Assembly: GCF_000422845.1 (NCBI RefSeq)
Contig: NZ_AUGV01000003.1
Location: 186,001 to 250,000, forward strand
Source of the DNA: Oceanobacter kriegii DSM 6294
Lineage (GTDB): Bacteria > Pseudomonadota > Gammaproteobacteria > Pseudomonadales > Oceanobacteraceae
Reading direction: 5' to 3'
DNA: 64,000 nucleotides
Part shown: one piece after another, positions 52,027 through 64,000 of the stretch
Position numbering within the stretch: the stretch's first letter is position 1
Layout of the letters: every line of letters starts with the position of its first letter
Notes under the pieces: generated by a model
The model's input: the letters and a program-made list of their open reading frames with translations, nothing else
Database searches by the model: none
What the model was told of the DNA's origin: nothing
Translations under genes and position numbers: made by a program

Positions 52027-52455
52027 TTAGTGCTTGCCCAGTTTCTCGCGAAGCTGCTGAATGGTACGCAGCTGAGCTGCGGCTTCAGCCAGCTGAGTCA
52101 GGGCGCGGGAGTAATCAAGGTCGGAACTCTGATTTTCCAGTGCCTGCTCGGCGTGCTTCTTGGCTTCCAGTGCAGCGGCTTCATCAACGTCATCAGCGCG
52201 AATTGCGGTGTCAGCCAGAATGGTTACGACATTCGGCTGAACTTCCAGGAATCCACCTGAAACGTAGATAACCTCTTCCGCGCCACCTTGTTTGACGACA
52301 CGGACTGGGCCAGGCTTCAGGGGAGTCAGCAGGGCAGCGTGGCCCGGCTCAATACCCAGTTCACCCATCTGGCCAGAAGCGATTACTCGCTCTACCAGAC
52401 CACCAAAGAGGCTTTCTTCTGCACTGACGATATCGCAGTGTACGGTCATCGCCAT
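52027..52455 (-). CDS. atpC: ATP synthase epsilon subunit
   Basis: The protein has 142 residues from [17 protein letters not shown], matching E. coli AtpC; the open frame runs 11 codons further upstream. It shows [55 protein letters not shown] and a helical C-terminal hairpin ([17 protein letters not shown]). It is part of the F1 central stalk and inhibits ATPase. The last gene of the operon; its last 11 codons are duplicated at 51875. Confidence 0.96.
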   Translation of the reverse strand: MAMTVHCDIVSAEESLFGGLVERVIASGQMGELGIEPGHAALLTPLKPGPVRVVKQGGAEEVIYVSGGFLEVQPNVVTILADTAIRADDVDEAAALEAKKHAEQALENQSSDLDYSRALTQLAEAAAQLRTIQQLREKLGKH

Positions 52456-52513
52456 AACGTTGTCCTCAGGTTGAGGAGGCGGAATCAACCGGGGTTAATT
52501 CCGCCAGCCCGGA

Positions 52514-53920
<1,407 letters not shown>

Positions 53921-53945
53921 TTAACTTAAAACCTATGTGCCCGGC

Positions 53946-54806
53946 TTATACAGCCGCGGCGCCGCCAACGATTTCAGAGATTTCCTGGGTGATCGCCGCC
54001 TGACGAGCCTTGTTGTACAACAGGTTCAGGTCGTTGATCATGCTGCCCGCGTTATCGGTGGCGTTTTTCATCGCCAGCATACGCGCAGCCTGTTCACAGG
54101 CGTTGTTCTCAACCACACCCTGATACACTTGAGACTCAATGAAGCGAACCAGCAGGCTGTCGATGATTTCTTCAGCACCAGGCTCGTAGATGTAGTCCCA
54201 TGAGTGATCACGGGTGAACTCTTCATCTGCTTTCAGCGGCAGAATTTGTTCCGCAACCGGCTGTTGGGTCATGGTGTTCACAAAGCGGTTGTGGACGATG
54301 TAGAGGCGATCAATCTTGCCTTCATCGTACGCATCCAACATCACTTTCACCGCACCGATCAGACTGGACAGTTCAGGCGCATCACCCAGGTGGGCAGAAG
54401 AAGCCAGAACGTTGCCACCAAAGTTGTTGAAAAACAGGGAAGCTTTTGCACCGATGGAGCAGAAGTCCACATCAACACCCTGGTCTTTCCATTCTTTGGA
54501 CTGCTGGGCAACACGCTTGAACAGGTTGTTGTTCAAACCGCCACACAGGCCACGGTCGGAGGAAACCACAATGTAACCAACGCGTTTCACGTCGCGATCT
54601 TGCAGATAACGATGGCGGTATTCAGAAGTCGCGTTAGCCAGATGGCCAATTACGTTACGGATTTTTTCCGCGTAGGGGCGGCTTTTTTCCATACGCAGCT
54701 GAGCGCGACGCATTTTACTTACAGCAACTTTTTCCATTGCTGAAGTAATTTTCTGCGTGCTTTTTACGCTCGTAATCTGCTCTTTAATTTCTTTACCGAC
54801 TGCCAT
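53946..54806 (-). CDS. atpG: ATP synthase gamma subunit
   Basis: A 286-residue central rotor shaft protein. The N-terminal helix [34 protein letters not shown] is typical, as are [20 protein letters not shown] and the C-terminal helix [36 protein letters not shown]. It lies between atpA and atpD as usual. Confidence 0.98.
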   Translation of the reverse strand: MAVGKEIKEQITSVKSTQKITSAMEKVAVSKMRRAQLRMEKSRPYAEKIRNVIGHLANATSEYRHRYLQDRDVKRVGYIVVSSDRGLCGGLNNNLFKRVAQQSKEWKDQGVDVDFCSIGAKASLFFNNFGGNVLASSAHLGDAPELSSLIGAVKVMLDAYDEGKIDRLYIVHNRFVNTMTQQPVAEQILPLKADEEFTRDHSWDYIYEPGAEEIIDSLLVRFIESQVYQGVVENNACEQAARMLAMKNATDNAGSMINDLNLLYNKARQAAITQEISEIVGGAAAV

Positions 54807-54873
54807 AATTAAGCTGCCTTACGTTGAAGGTTGAATCCAGCTGGCAGCACCCGAGGGGCCGCCAGCACAGGAC

Positions 54874-56412
54874 TTACCAGGACTGTGAGTTCTTGAAGGT
54901 TTCAATACACTCAATCAGGCCAGCCTTAATCTCGTCGTTGTAGTCGCCCTTAACGTTGATCTTCGCCATCAGTTCAGCAAATTCGCTGTTGGCGTAGCTC
55001 AGCAGAGCAGCTTCAAAGGACTTGATCTTGGCTACATCAACGTCTTCCAGGAAGCCTTCAGTAGCAGCGAAAATCACCAGACCCATTTCAGCAGTAGACA
55101 TAGGGGCGTACTGACCTTGCTTCATCAGCTCGGTTACGGCCTTACCATGTTCCAGCTGCTTACGGGTAGCTTCGTCCAGGTCAGAAGCAAACTGGGCAAA
55201 TGCCGCCAGTTCACGGTACTGAGCCAGAGCCAGACGAATACCGCCACCCAGCTTCTTGATGATCTTGGTCTGTGCAGCACCACCTACACGGGATACAGAG
55301 ATACCCGCGTTCATCGCCGGACGTACGCCGGAGTTGAACAGGTTGGTTTCCAGGAAGATCTGACCGTCAGTAATGGAAATTACGTTGGTCGGTACGAACG
55401 CAGAAACGTCGCCACCCTGGGTTTCGATGATTGGCAGAGCGGTCAGGGAACCGGTCTTGCCTTCAACACCGCTTACAGACTTCACGTAGTCAGCGTTTAC
55501 GCGACATGCACGTTCCAGCAGACGGGAGTGCAGGTAGAAAACGTCACCCGGGTATGCTTCACGGCCTGGTGGGCGCTTCAGCAACAGGGAGATCTGACGG
55601 TATGCCCAGGCTTGCTTGGTCAAATCGTCATATACGATCAGAGCATCTTCACCGTTGTCCAGGAAGTATTCACCCATCGCACAACCGGAGTATGGAGCCA
55701 GGAACTGCATTGCTGCAGGATCGGCTGCACCAGCGGCAACGATGATGGTGTGTTCCAGAGCGCCGTGCTCTTCCAGCTTACGTACAACGTTAGCAATGGA
55801 AGACTGCTTCTGACCTACGGCAACGTAGATACACTTAACGCCGGTACCTTTCTGGTTGATGATGGCGTCGATCGCCATCGCAGTCTTACCAGTCTGACGG
55901 TCACCAATCACCAGCTCACGCTGGCCACGGCCTACCGGTACCATGGAGTCAACGGCCTTGTAGCCGGTCTCCAGTGGCTGGTCTACACCCTGACGGGCGA
56001 TAACGCCTGGTGCAACACGCTCAACCGGACGCATTTCTGCGGCTTCGATTGGGCCTTTGCCGTCGATTGGGTTACCCAGAGTATCTACAACACGACCCAG
56101 CAGAGCCTTGCCAGTAGGTACTTCCAGAATACGACCAGTACACTTGGCAGTCTGACCTTCAGCCAGATCCTGGTAATCACCCAGGATAACCGCGCCAACA
56201 GAGTCGCGTTCCAGGTTCAGTGCCAGACCGTATACGTTGCCTTCAAATTCAATCATTTCACCGTACATGGCGTCAGCCAGACCGTGAATACGAACGATAC
56301 CGTCGGATACAGATACGACGGTGCCCTCGTTCTGGGCTTGTGAAGTCACATCGAGACTTTCGATGCGCTTTTTAATGACTTCACTGATCTCAGATGGATT
56401 CAGTTGCTGCAT
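54874..56412 (-). CDS. atpA: ATP synthase alpha subunit
   Basis: The protein has 512 residues from [17 protein letters not shown]; five upstream codons in frame are excluded because E. coli AtpA starts at the same place. It has P-loop GDRQTGKT, non-catalytic nucleotide site residues in [10 protein letters not shown], and [13 protein letters not shown]. It regulates and completes the three alpha/beta pairs. Gap to atpH 15 bp. Confidence 0.98.
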   Translation of the reverse strand: MQQLNPSEISEVIKKRIESLDVTSQAQNEGTVVSVSDGIVRIHGLADAMYGEMIEFEGNVYGLALNLERDSVGAVILGDYQDLAEGQTAKCTGRILEVPTGKALLGRVVDTLGNPIDGKGPIEAAEMRPVERVAPGVIARQGVDQPLETGYKAVDSMVPVGRGQRELVIGDRQTGKTAMAIDAIINQKGTGVKCIYVAVGQKQSSIANVVRKLEEHGALEHTIIVAAGAADPAAMQFLAPYSGCAMGEYFLDNGEDALIVYDDLTKQAWAYRQISLLLKRPPGREAYPGDVFYLHSRLLERACRVNADYVKSVSGVEGKTGSLTALPIIETQGGDVSAFVPTNVISITDGQIFLETNLFNSGVRPAMNAGISVSRVGGAAQTKIIKKLGGGIRLALAQYRELAAFAQFASDLDEATRKQLEHGKAVTELMKQGQYAPMSTAEMGLVIFAATEGFLEDVDVAKIKSFEAALLSYANSEFAELMAKINVKGDYNDEIKAGLIECIETFKNSQSW

Positions 56413-56427
56413 GCAATCGTCCCTCAA

Positions 56428-56964
56428 TTAGGAGTTCATCGCTTCGGCCAACTTTGACAGCTTGCCTTTGATTGAGCCGTCAATAACCAGGTCGCCTGCA
56501 CGGATCACAGCGCCACCGATGAGAGACTCATCAACTTCGCTGGACATGTGTACATCGCGTTGCAGTTTGGCTTTCAGTGCCTGGGCCAGTTTGTCTGACT
56601 GTTCATCGCTCAGTGCGAACGCGGATGTCACAACAACATCGATCGAGTTCTGCAGGTCTGCCTTGTACTCTTCGTACATGGCAGCGATGGTGGTCAGCAA
56701 CGGCAGGCGCTTGTTTTCGGCCAGAACGTTTACCAGGTTTTTGGCTGCGCCATTAAGCTTGTCGCCACATACGTCTACCAGAGCCTGTGTTTGCTGGCTG
56801 GCAGTCAGAGAAGGGTGCTCAAGCACCTTGGCCATATCTGCGTCTGCAGTGTAGGCGGCAAGAACGGCCAGATCGTCAGACCAGGCGTCCAGTGCATTCT
56901 TCTCTTGTGCTTCAGCAAACACGGCTTTGGCGTATGGCCGAGCGAGAGTAGTTAATTCAGCCAT
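56428..56964 (-). CDS. atpH: ATP synthase delta subunit
   Basis: A 178-residue peripheral-stalk protein. It has [15 protein letters not shown] at the start and the C-terminal OSCP motif [31 protein letters not shown]. It connects F1 to the b-subunit dimer. Order and size match the family. Confidence 0.97.
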   Translation of the reverse strand: MAELTTLARPYAKAVFAEAQEKNALDAWSDDLAVLAAYTADADMAKVLEHPSLTASQQTQALVDVCGDKLNGAAKNLVNVLAENKRLPLLTTIAAMYEEYKADLQNSIDVVVTSAFALSDEQSDKLAQALKAKLQRDVHMSSEVDESLIGGAVIRAGDLVIDGSIKGKLSKLAEAMNS

Positions 56965-56975
56965 GGCAACCTCGC

Positions 56976-57446
56976 TTAAAGCTCTTCAGTCAGTTGGTTC
57001 AGTACATCAGCGTGAGCAGATGCGTCGACTGACTTGCCCAGGATCTTGGCTGCGCCGACAACGGCCAGTTCAGATACCTGCTTGCGCAGAGCTTCTTTCG
57101 CGCGGTTTACCTCTTGCTCAACTTCAGCTTGAGCAGCGGCAACAATGCGGTCACCTTCGGCGCGGGCCGTATCTTTGGCTTCGTCGACGATTTGGTTAGC
57201 ACGCTTGTTAGCCTGTTCGATGATTTCGGCCGCTTTTTCCTTGCTTTCACGCAGTTGGGAAGCGGCTTTTTCTTGGGCCAGTTCCAGGTCGCGTTCTGCA
57301 CGGTTTGCTGCGTCCAGACCATCGGCAATTTTCTTTTCACGTTCCTGCATGGCGCTGGTAATTGGTGGCCAGACGTACTTCATGCAGAACCAGACGAAAA
57401 TCGCGAAGGCAATCAATTGACCCAGGATGGTCAGATTCATGTTCAC
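56976..57446 (-). CDS. atpF: ATP synthase F0 subunit b
   Basis: The protein has 156 residues. The start is the GTG complementary to 57444-57446 ([10 protein letters not shown]), aligning residue for residue with E. coli MNLNATILGQ; an ATG two codons later is possible. One transmembrane helix ([19 protein letters not shown]) precedes a long charged coiled coil. It forms the peripheral stalk dimer. Confidence 0.97.
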   Translation of the reverse strand: MNMNLTILGQLIAFAIFVWFCMKYVWPPITSAMQEREKKIADGLDAANRAERDLELAQEKAASQLRESKEKAAEIIEQANKRANQIVDEAKDTARAEGDRIVAAAQAEVEQEVNRAKEALRKQVSELAVVGAAKILGKSVDASAHADVLNQLTEEL

Positions 57447-57517
57447 GGCGATTTACCTCTTACGAATTCGTTGGTCAGGTTTCATCAAGACGATCCATCA
57501 CTGGATCGCTCGGGTGA

Positions 57518-57754
<237 letters not shown>

Positions 57755-57808
57755 CTAAAGTTTGATTAAGTAAGTTTGTTACAGGTTAAATTTAACTGTC
57801 GATTCGCC

Positions 57809-58681
<873 letters not shown>

Positions 58682-58694
58682 TCAATCCAGATGT

Positions 58695-59063
58695 TTAAAA
58701 ATTTGAGACTTTTGCTGAGGCCAGATGGCCCAGCTGCACCGTCATAAATCCTGCAAACAGTGCAAGTGCATTCAGGTCTTCGACGCGGATGAAGATGACA
58801 GAAAAAAACAGCGCCGTGAGAACAAATTTCCAGGTTTCGCCCTGGTAAAGCGATTGCACGATTTTCGGTGCCGACCGGGCACCGCTATAGCGGAACGCGC
58901 GCCAGATGAAGTAAGCGTTGGGGACTGCACAGGTGAGTCCTCCCATTAACGCCGACCTGGCGGCTACATCGCTATGTATCCAGGCAACACAAGCAGAAAT
59001 CAGGGCCAGCGTCAGTTGCAAGATGACGATTCGATACGCTGGCGGGCGCGGCACAGTAGACAA
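58695..59063 (-). CDS. atpI: ATP synthase subunit I
   Basis: A 122-residue membrane protein with four hydrophobic helices, first gene of the atp operon. The pattern RIVILQLTLALISACVAWI, ALMGGLTCAVPNAYFIWRAF and VLTALFFSVIFIRV is that of AtpI, which assists c-ring assembly. Located 22 bp before atpB. Confidence 0.93.
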   Translation of the reverse strand: MSTVPRPPAYRIVILQLTLALISACVAWIHSDVAARSALMGGLTCAVPNAYFIWRAFRYSGARSAPKIVQSLYQGETWKFVLTALFFSVIFIRVEDLNALALFAGFMTVQLGHLASAKVSNF

Positions 59064-59333
59064 ACCGACCTCGTTTCATTGTTGGATTTCTGCTTAGGCC
59101 GATGCAAAAGCGCGGTGATTATATGGGCAACCCCTTTGCCCTTCAACCAGTTACGGTTCTTGACGTTGATTATTTGGTCGTAGTGCTTTGGACAGGGAGA
59201 CAGATCAACAAAAGGAGGGGGTATCCGGCGCCAGCGCCGTGGTTACAGGGCTTTACGGACAGGGGAAGGGGTAAAAAAGGACAAATGTGCCTGCAGGGCA
59301 TGACACTTTGGTCTCATACCCTGCAATGCCAGC
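59064..59333. other. Spacer between parB and atpI
   Basis: About 270 bp. It must hold the atp operon promoter (leftward) and the parB end. No ORF with family similarity, no parS site and no clear hairpin terminator was found. Confidence 0.4.
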
Positions 59334-60254
59334 TTATTGAATGTGGCCCAAAATGCCGTCCAGCTCATCCAGACTGCTGTAATTGATCACCAGCTTGCCC
59401 TTGCCTTTGGCGTTATGGCTGATGGAGACATTGGCCCCCAGACGCTCACCCAGCACACGTTCCAGTCGCTCGACATCGGCATCCGGGCGGGCTTTGGGCG
59501 CTTGTTCCTGCTGCTGTTTTTGCTCATGAGCACGCACCAGGGTCTCGGTTTGACGCACGGTCAAGGCCTTGGCGACCACTTGTGCCGCGGCATCACTCTG
59601 GGCCTGACCTTCCAGCCCCAAAAGCGCACGGGCGTGGCCCATTTCGATGTCGCCATTTTCCAGCAGCGTCTTGACGTCCGGGTTGAGCTTCATCAGACGC
59701 AACAGGTTGGCGATGGTGGTGCGGTTTTTACCCACCGCCTTGGCCACTTCCTGCTGGGTCAGCTCAAATTCCTGCTGCAAGCGGTGCAGGGCAATGGCTT
59801 CTTCCATCGGATTGAGGTTTTCGCGCTGGATGTTTTCGATCAGCGCCATGGCAATGGCGGCTTCATCCGGCACATCACGGATCAGCACCGGAATCACGTC
59901 CAGTCCAGCCAGTCGACTGGCACGCCAGCGACGCTCACCGGCGATGATTTCAAAGCGCTGGTCGTCTGCGGCCAGGCGACGCACCACAATTGGCTGCATC
60001 AGACCCTGGGCCTTGATCGAGGCCGCCAGCTCTTCGAGGGCTTCAGGCTCCATATCACGACGAGGCTGGTACTGGCCCGGCTGCAACACGTCCAGTGCCA
60101 GCTCGGTCAGTTCACCGTCCTTGCGGACTTCGGGTTCTGCTACCGGTGCCGCAGCGGCTTCGGCCACCTCGACAGCGGGTTCGTCTGCTACCGCCTGGCT
60201 GCCTGCCAACAGGGCATCGAGGCCTCGGCCAAGGCCACGTTTGCGTTTGGTCAT
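59334..60254 (-). CDS. parB: Chromosome partitioning protein ParB
   Basis: The protein has 306 residues from MTKRKRGLGRGLDALL; upstream codons in the frame are inside parA's stop region. Conserved boxes are LQPGQYQPRRDMEPEALEELAASI, the CTP-binding segment GERRWRASRLAGL, a helix-turn-helix ELTQQEVAKAVGKNRTTIANLLRLMKL and a C-terminal dimerisation domain. It loads at parS and works with ParA near the origin. Confidence 0.97.
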   Translation of the reverse strand: MTKRKRGLGRGLDALLAGSQAVADEPAVEVAEAAAAPVAEPEVRKDGELTELALDVLQPGQYQPRRDMEPEALEELAASIKAQGLMQPIVVRRLAADDQRFEIIAGERRWRASRLAGLDVIPVLIRDVPDEAAIAMALIENIQRENLNPMEEAIALHRLQQEFELTQQEVAKAVGKNRTTIANLLRLMKLNPDVKTLLENGDIEMGHARALLGLEGQAQSDAAAQVVAKALTVRQTETLVRAHEQKQQQEQAPKARPDADVERLERVLGERLGANVSISHNAKGKGKLVINYSSLDELDGILGHIQ

Positions 60255-60270
60255 ATCTAGTTCCGTAGTC

Positions 60271-61050
60271 TTACTGGGCAGTGGCGGCCACTGCACGATG
60301 GCGACGATTCATTTCACCCGCCAGCGCCAGATAGGCGATGGCACCACGGGAATTACGGTCGTACATCAATACCGGAATGCCGTGGCTGGGGGCTTCGGCC
60401 AGTCGCACGTTGCGCGGAATCACAGTGTCGTAGACACGGTCGCCAAAGTGCTGTTGTAGCTGAGCCGATACTTCATTGGTCAGACCGTTGCGTGGGTCGT
60501 ACATGGTCCGCAACAGGCCTTCAATCTTGAGTTCCGGGTTGTAGGCGTCCTTGATGGAATCAATGGTTTCCATCAGCGCGCTGAGACCTTCCAGGGCGTA
60601 ATACTCACATTGCATTGGAATCACCACACCACTGGATGCCACCAGCGCGTTGATCGTCAGCATGTTCAGCGACGGCGGACAGTCGATCAGGATGTAGTCG
60701 TAACGGTCACGCACCCGGTCGAGTGCCTTGCTGAGGCGCTGTTCGCGACCAATCACGTTGATCAGCTCCACTTCAGCAGCCGTCAGGTCGGCGTTCGATG
60801 GCAACAGGTCATAACCGGCATCGGCTGCTGGCACGATGGCGTCTTCAATCTCACAACGCTTGGTCAGCACTTCGTAGAGAGAGTTTTCCAGCGAGTACTT
60901 ATCAACCCCACTGCCCATGGTGGCGTTGCCCTGCGGGTCCAGATCGAGCAGCAGCACCCGGCGCTTGGTCGCCGCCAGCGATGCCGACAGGTTAATGGCT
61001 GTGGTGGTTTTTCCGACCCCACCTTTCTGGTTTGTGATCGCCAAAATCAT
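60271..61050 (-). CDS. parA: Chromosome partitioning ATPase ParA (Soj)
   Basis: The protein has 259 residues from MILAITNQKGGVGKTTTAIN (deviant Walker A KGGVGKTT). It has LLLDLDPQGNATMG, YILIDCPPSLNML and NVRLAEAPSHG, as in all ParA/Soj proteins. It forms nucleotide-dependent gradients for origin segregation. It is 16 bp ahead of parB and follows rsmG, the usual order. Confidence 0.97.
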   Translation of the reverse strand: MILAITNQKGGVGKTTTAINLSASLAATKRRVLLLDLDPQGNATMGSGVDKYSLENSLYEVLTKRCEIEDAIVPAADAGYDLLPSNADLTAAEVELINVIGREQRLSKALDRVRDRYDYILIDCPPSLNMLTINALVASSGVVIPMQCEYYALEGLSALMETIDSIKDAYNPELKIEGLLRTMYDPRNGLTNEVSAQLQQHFGDRVYDTVIPRNVRLAEAPSHGIPVLMYDRNSRGAIAYLALAGEMNRRHRAVAATAQ

Positions 61051-61072
61051 AGTTTGCCACTCTGGAGAAATA

Positions 61073-61732
61073 TCAGTGTTGATCAACGGCTTTCAGACGC
61101 AACATATGGCGCTGTCCTTCGACACCCGGCACTTCGATAGGATACGAGGCTTCCAGTTCATATCCCGCTGGCAGTGCATCCAGCTCTTGCTGCGGAAACT
61201 GGCCTTTCATGGCCAGGAAGCGGCCATTGTCAGCGCGCAGGTGCTGACACCAGCTAACCATGTCCTGCAATGAGGCAAACGCCCGGCTGGCAATCATATC
61301 GAAGGGTTCTGGTGGATGATACGCCTCAACCCGGTCGTTCACGATGGTCACGTTGGTCAAACCCAGTTCGGTTTTGGCCTGGAACATGAAGCGGGTCTTT
61401 TTGCCATTGCTGTCGAGCAGGGTCAGGCGTTTGTTCGGGTACATGATGGCCAGAATCATGCCTGGCAGGCCCGGACCGGTACCCACATCAATGATGTTTT
61501 CGCCTTCGGCAAAGAAGGACACCACTGCCAGACTGTCGAGCAAATGCAGATCGACCATTTTTTCAGGGTCACGGATCGAGGTCAGGTTATAGGCCTTGTT
61601 CCATTTGATCAGCAGGGACAAGTAGCCCAGCAGCAATTCAACCTGTTGTTCGGTGGGTTCCAGCTGCATGCGTTGCAAACCGGCCATCAGGCGGCGACGC
61701 ATGGATTCAGAAATACCAGCCAGCAGCGACAT
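61073..61732 (-). CDS. rsmG: 16S rRNA m7G527 methyltransferase
   Basis: The protein has 219 residues from MSLLAGISESMRRRL, chosen because E. coli RsmG is 207 and the frame's further 49 upstream codons are not conserved. It shows LIKWNKAYNLTSIRDPEKM, the SAM motif IIDVGTGPGLPGMILA, and SRAFASLQDMVSWCQHL. It modifies G527 of 16S rRNA. Between mnmG and parA as usual. Confidence 0.96.
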   Translation of the reverse strand: MSLLAGISESMRRRLMAGLQRMQLEPTEQQVELLLGYLSLLIKWNKAYNLTSIRDPEKMVDLHLLDSLAVVSFFAEGENIIDVGTGPGLPGMILAIMYPNKRLTLLDSNGKKTRFMFQAKTELGLTNVTIVNDRVEAYHPPEPFDMIASRAFASLQDMVSWCQHLRADNGRFLAMKGQFPQQELDALPAGYELEASYPIEVPGVEGQRHMLRLKAVDQH

Positions 61733-61966
61733 ATATCTTTTATCCGGTTCGGGGAGAGACTCGATTCTAGCGCGAAATACCGACAACAACAGACTGCCAA
61801 TGTCGGACAATGGATCGCAGGCTGCGACCCATTCGCGAAAGGGGGCGGATACTAGCACAAAGGGCATACCCGCCGTCATGAACTGTGACGGAATTCTTGC
61901 AATCCCGTCGATTCAGATAGGCCACCCGATGCCGTCAGGGGTTCAGGTGGCCGTTAAGGTGACGGT

Positions 61967-63868
61967 TCAGGCGACGGTTTTGTTGGCCAGATTGCGCTTT
62001 TTCAGATGAATCAGAATCTGGCTGATGGCCGCCGGGGTAATGCCCTGAATGCGAGAGGCCACACCGAGGGTTTCCGGCTGCAGGTCTTGCAGCTTTTGCT
62101 TCACTTCATTGGACAGACCACCAATGGCCGAGTAATCCAGATCCTCTGGCAGGCGGGTGTTTTCGTAGCGACGCAGCTGCTCAATTTCTTCCAACTGACG
62201 GGCTATATAGCCGTCGTACTTGGCCTGAATTTCCACCTGCTCGGCAACCCGGGCATCAGCGGATGCCGGCTCACCCTTAAGAGTCGCGATCTGGTCGTAG
62301 GTCAGACCCGGACGTTTGAGCAGGTCGTGGAGGTTGTACTCGCGGGTAATCGCCGCCTCACCCAGGCCTTCCAGCGCCTCCGCTTCGGCGGTTTTTGGCT
62401 GCACCCAGGTGGTTTTCAGGCGCTGGGATTCCAGCTCGATGGCTTCGCGCTTTTCACAGAAGGCGGCCCAACGCACGTCATCAACAATACCCAGCTCACG
62501 GCCAATTTCGGTCAGGCGCAGGTCGGCATTGTCTTCACGTAGCACCAGACGGTATTCCGCCCGACTGGTGAACATGCGGTACGGCTCCTTGGTCCCCATG
62601 GTGATCAGGTCGTCGACCAATACACCAATATAGGACTGGTCACGGCGCGGTACCCACAGGTCTTTTTCCATCGCCCGCAAGGCGGCGTTGGTGCCGGCCA
62701 GCAAACCCTGGGCACCGGCTTCTTCATAACCTGTGGTGCCGTTGATCTGACCGGCGAAGAACAGGTTATTGATGCAGCGGGTTTCCAGCGAGTGCTTCAA
62801 CTGCTGAGGGTTGAAGTAATCGTATTCAATGGCGTAACCCGGACGGGTAATGTGGGCGTTCTCGAAACCACGCATCGACTGGATGTAATCAATCTGCACA
62901 TCAAACGGCAGACTGGTGGAAATACCGTTGGGGTACAGCTCGTTGCTGTTAAGGCCTTCCGGCTCAACAAATACCTGGTGGCTGTCCTTGTCGGCGAAGC
63001 GGGTCACCTTGTCTTCAATAGAAGGGCAGTAACGCGGACCCACACCGTCGATGTTGCCGGAGTACATGGCCGAACGGTGCAAATTGTTGCGAATGATCTC
63101 GTGGGTCTTTTCATTGGTATGAGTGATGTAGCAGCACACCTGCTCCGGGTGCTGGTCTACCGACCCCATAAACGACATCACGGGCAGAGGGGTATCGCCC
63201 CACTGTTCCTGCATAACGGAAAAGTCGACGCTGCGACGGTCGATTCGCGCCGGCGTACCGGTTTTCAAACGACCCACATCAAATGGCATCTCGCGCAGGC
63301 GCTGGGCCAGTGCAATCGATGGGATATCCCCAGCACGTCCACCGGCGTGGTTTTCCAGACCAATGTGAATCTTGCCCCCCAGGAAAGTACCGGCAGTCAG
63401 CACCACGGTTGTTGAGTGGATGCGTACCCGGCTGTCAGTCACCACACCGCACACCGTTGCACCCACACCGTCGCCATCCATGATCAGGTCATCACAGCCC
63501 GCCTGGAAGATCTCCAGATTGGGCTGATTCTCGACGATGTTGCGAATTGCCGCCCGATACAGCTGACGGTCAGCCTGGGCACGCGTAGCACGAACCGCCG
63601 GACCTTTGCGGCTGTTAAGGGTACGGAACTGAATGCCGCCAAGATCGGTGGCGATCGCCATGGCACCACCGAGGGCATCAATTTCCTTCACCAGATGGCT
63701 CTTGCCGATGCCGCCAATTGCCGGGTTGCAGGACATCACGCCGACGGTGTCGGTGTTGTGGGTTAACAACAGGGTCTTGCTTCCGGCACGGGCTGCCGCA
63801 AGGGCCGCCTCCGTACCAGCATGACCACCGCCAACCACAATCACGTCATATCGAACGGGATATTCCAC
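61967..63868 (-). CDS. mnmG: tRNA uridine 5-carboxymethylaminomethyl modification enzyme MnmG
   Basis: The protein has 633 residues from the GTG complementary to 63866-63868. It has the FAD motif [43 protein letters not shown], the GidA signature [12 protein letters not shown] and the second signature [20 protein letters not shown]. With MnmE it modifies the wobble uridine of several tRNAs. Usually close to oriC. Confidence 0.98.
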   Translation of the reverse strand: MEYPVRYDVIVVGGGHAGTEAALAAARAGSKTLLLTHNTDTVGVMSCNPAIGGIGKSHLVKEIDALGGAMAIATDLGGIQFRTLNSRKGPAVRATRAQADRQLYRAAIRNIVENQPNLEIFQAGCDDLIMDGDGVGATVCGVVTDSRVRIHSTTVVLTAGTFLGGKIHIGLENHAGGRAGDIPSIALAQRLREMPFDVGRLKTGTPARIDRRSVDFSVMQEQWGDTPLPVMSFMGSVDQHPEQVCCYITHTNEKTHEIIRNNLHRSAMYSGNIDGVGPRYCPSIEDKVTRFADKDSHQVFVEPEGLNSNELYPNGISTSLPFDVQIDYIQSMRGFENAHITRPGYAIEYDYFNPQQLKHSLETRCINNLFFAGQINGTTGYEEAGAQGLLAGTNAALRAMEKDLWVPRRDQSYIGVLVDDLITMGTKEPYRMFTSRAEYRLVLREDNADLRLTEIGRELGIVDDVRWAAFCEKREAIELESQRLKTTWVQPKTAEAEALEGLGEAAITREYNLHDLLKRPGLTYDQIATLKGEPASADARVAEQVEIQAKYDGYIARQLEEIEQLRRYENTRLPEDLDYSAIGGLSNEVKQKLQDLQPETLGVASRIQGITPAAISQILIHLKKRNLANKTVA

Positions 63869-64000
63869 TGCAACCTCACATACTCAAGGGGAAAAGGGCG
63901 CGGAGTATACCAACTTCCCCCGCACACAGATAGCTTGCTGTGCAATTCTTGAACAAAGCAACCATCCACACCAGATATTCATTGAAACAAGCTGTAAATA
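63869..64000. other. Region upstream of mnmG, to window end
   Basis: Only 132 bp remain. GAGTATACC near 63903 could be a -10-like element. One partial DnaA-box-like CCATCCACA occurs at 63961-63969; not enough to call an origin. No gene supported. Confidence 0.35.

Noticed and set aside
59064-61100. parS site near parAB
   Set aside because: No sequence close to the TGTTTCACGTGAAACA palindrome was found in the window; the CACGTG at 25497 lacks the flanking arms.
63869-64000. Replication origin next to mnmG
   Set aside because: Only one partial DnaA-box-like sequence is visible and the region is cut by the window. Gene context alone is not enough.

Overview
The window is chromosomal DNA of a gammaproteobacterium, most likely a marine Oceanospirillales/Pseudomonadales relative. 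This is inferred from gene order, not from a search. Supporting signs are mnmG-rsmG-parAB-atpIBEFHAGDC (the usual origin-proximal block), ygfB-pepP-ubiH-ubiI divergent from a TIGR02449/zapA/6S RNA/ygfA block, fimS-algR-hemC-hemD-hemX-hemY, ubiD followed by a Fre-like reductase, a PA4642-family gene and a nickel superoxide dismutase. Coding DNA is GC-rich and densely packed. No tRNA, rRNA, prophage, CRISPR array or intact transposase was seen.

Layout. 1-5.3 kb: the end of ptsP, rppH, a HAD phosphatase, an imelysin-like lipoprotein, rlmI and an HDOD gene. 5.3-11.8 kb: ubiquinone hydroxylases, pepP, ygfB, zapA, 6S RNA and fau. 12.2-17.1 kb: an alpha/beta hydrolase, glnA with a sigma-54 promoter and paired NtrC sites, and typA. 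17.2-20.6 kb: an uncommon four-gene cluster made of a winged-helix-type protein, a small Ras-like GTPase and two Roadblock/LC7 proteins, followed by a periplasmic binding protein whose ribosome-binding site lies in a perfect hairpin. 20.6-22.1 kb: a Ni-SOD operon with its maturation protease, a His-rich mini membrane protein and a TPR-like protein. 22.2-26 kb: small conserved genes, a MNT/HEPT toxin-antitoxin pair, trmB and a DUF423 gene. 26-30.9 kb: an Opp/Nik-type ABC importer with fused ATPases and a promoter that overlaps a Fur-like site. 31-38.8 kb: ubiD, a Fre-like reductase, two paralogous orphan LivK-like binding proteins (one under a strong double Fur box), and mscS. 38.9-47.2 kb: hemY/X/D/C, algR/fimS and argH. 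47.3-51.7 kb: a binding lipoprotein, a GGDEF-EAL protein and a histone-deacetylase-family enzyme, translationally coupled. 52-63.9 kb: the F0F1 ATP synthase operon, parBA, rsmG and mnmG.

The most interesting non-coding signals are repeats. (i) There is a palindromic-ended MITE family with two full-length copies and one solo end; the solo end supplies the last codons and stop of the MNT antitoxin gene. (ii) Four intergenic 7-bp tandem arrays share one consensus, TCKGRNG; three of them start at or within a few bases of a stop codon. (iii) The 3' ends of two genes are duplicated just downstream: atpC with its terminator, and rlmI as a tandem array. (iv) Several REP-like palindromes share GTAGGYTGGGC ends. 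The best candidates for an under-described system are the GTPase/Roadblock operon (17.4-19.7 kb), the binding-protein/GGDEF-EAL/deacetylase operon (47.3-51.7 kb) and the Fur-linked orphan binding proteins.
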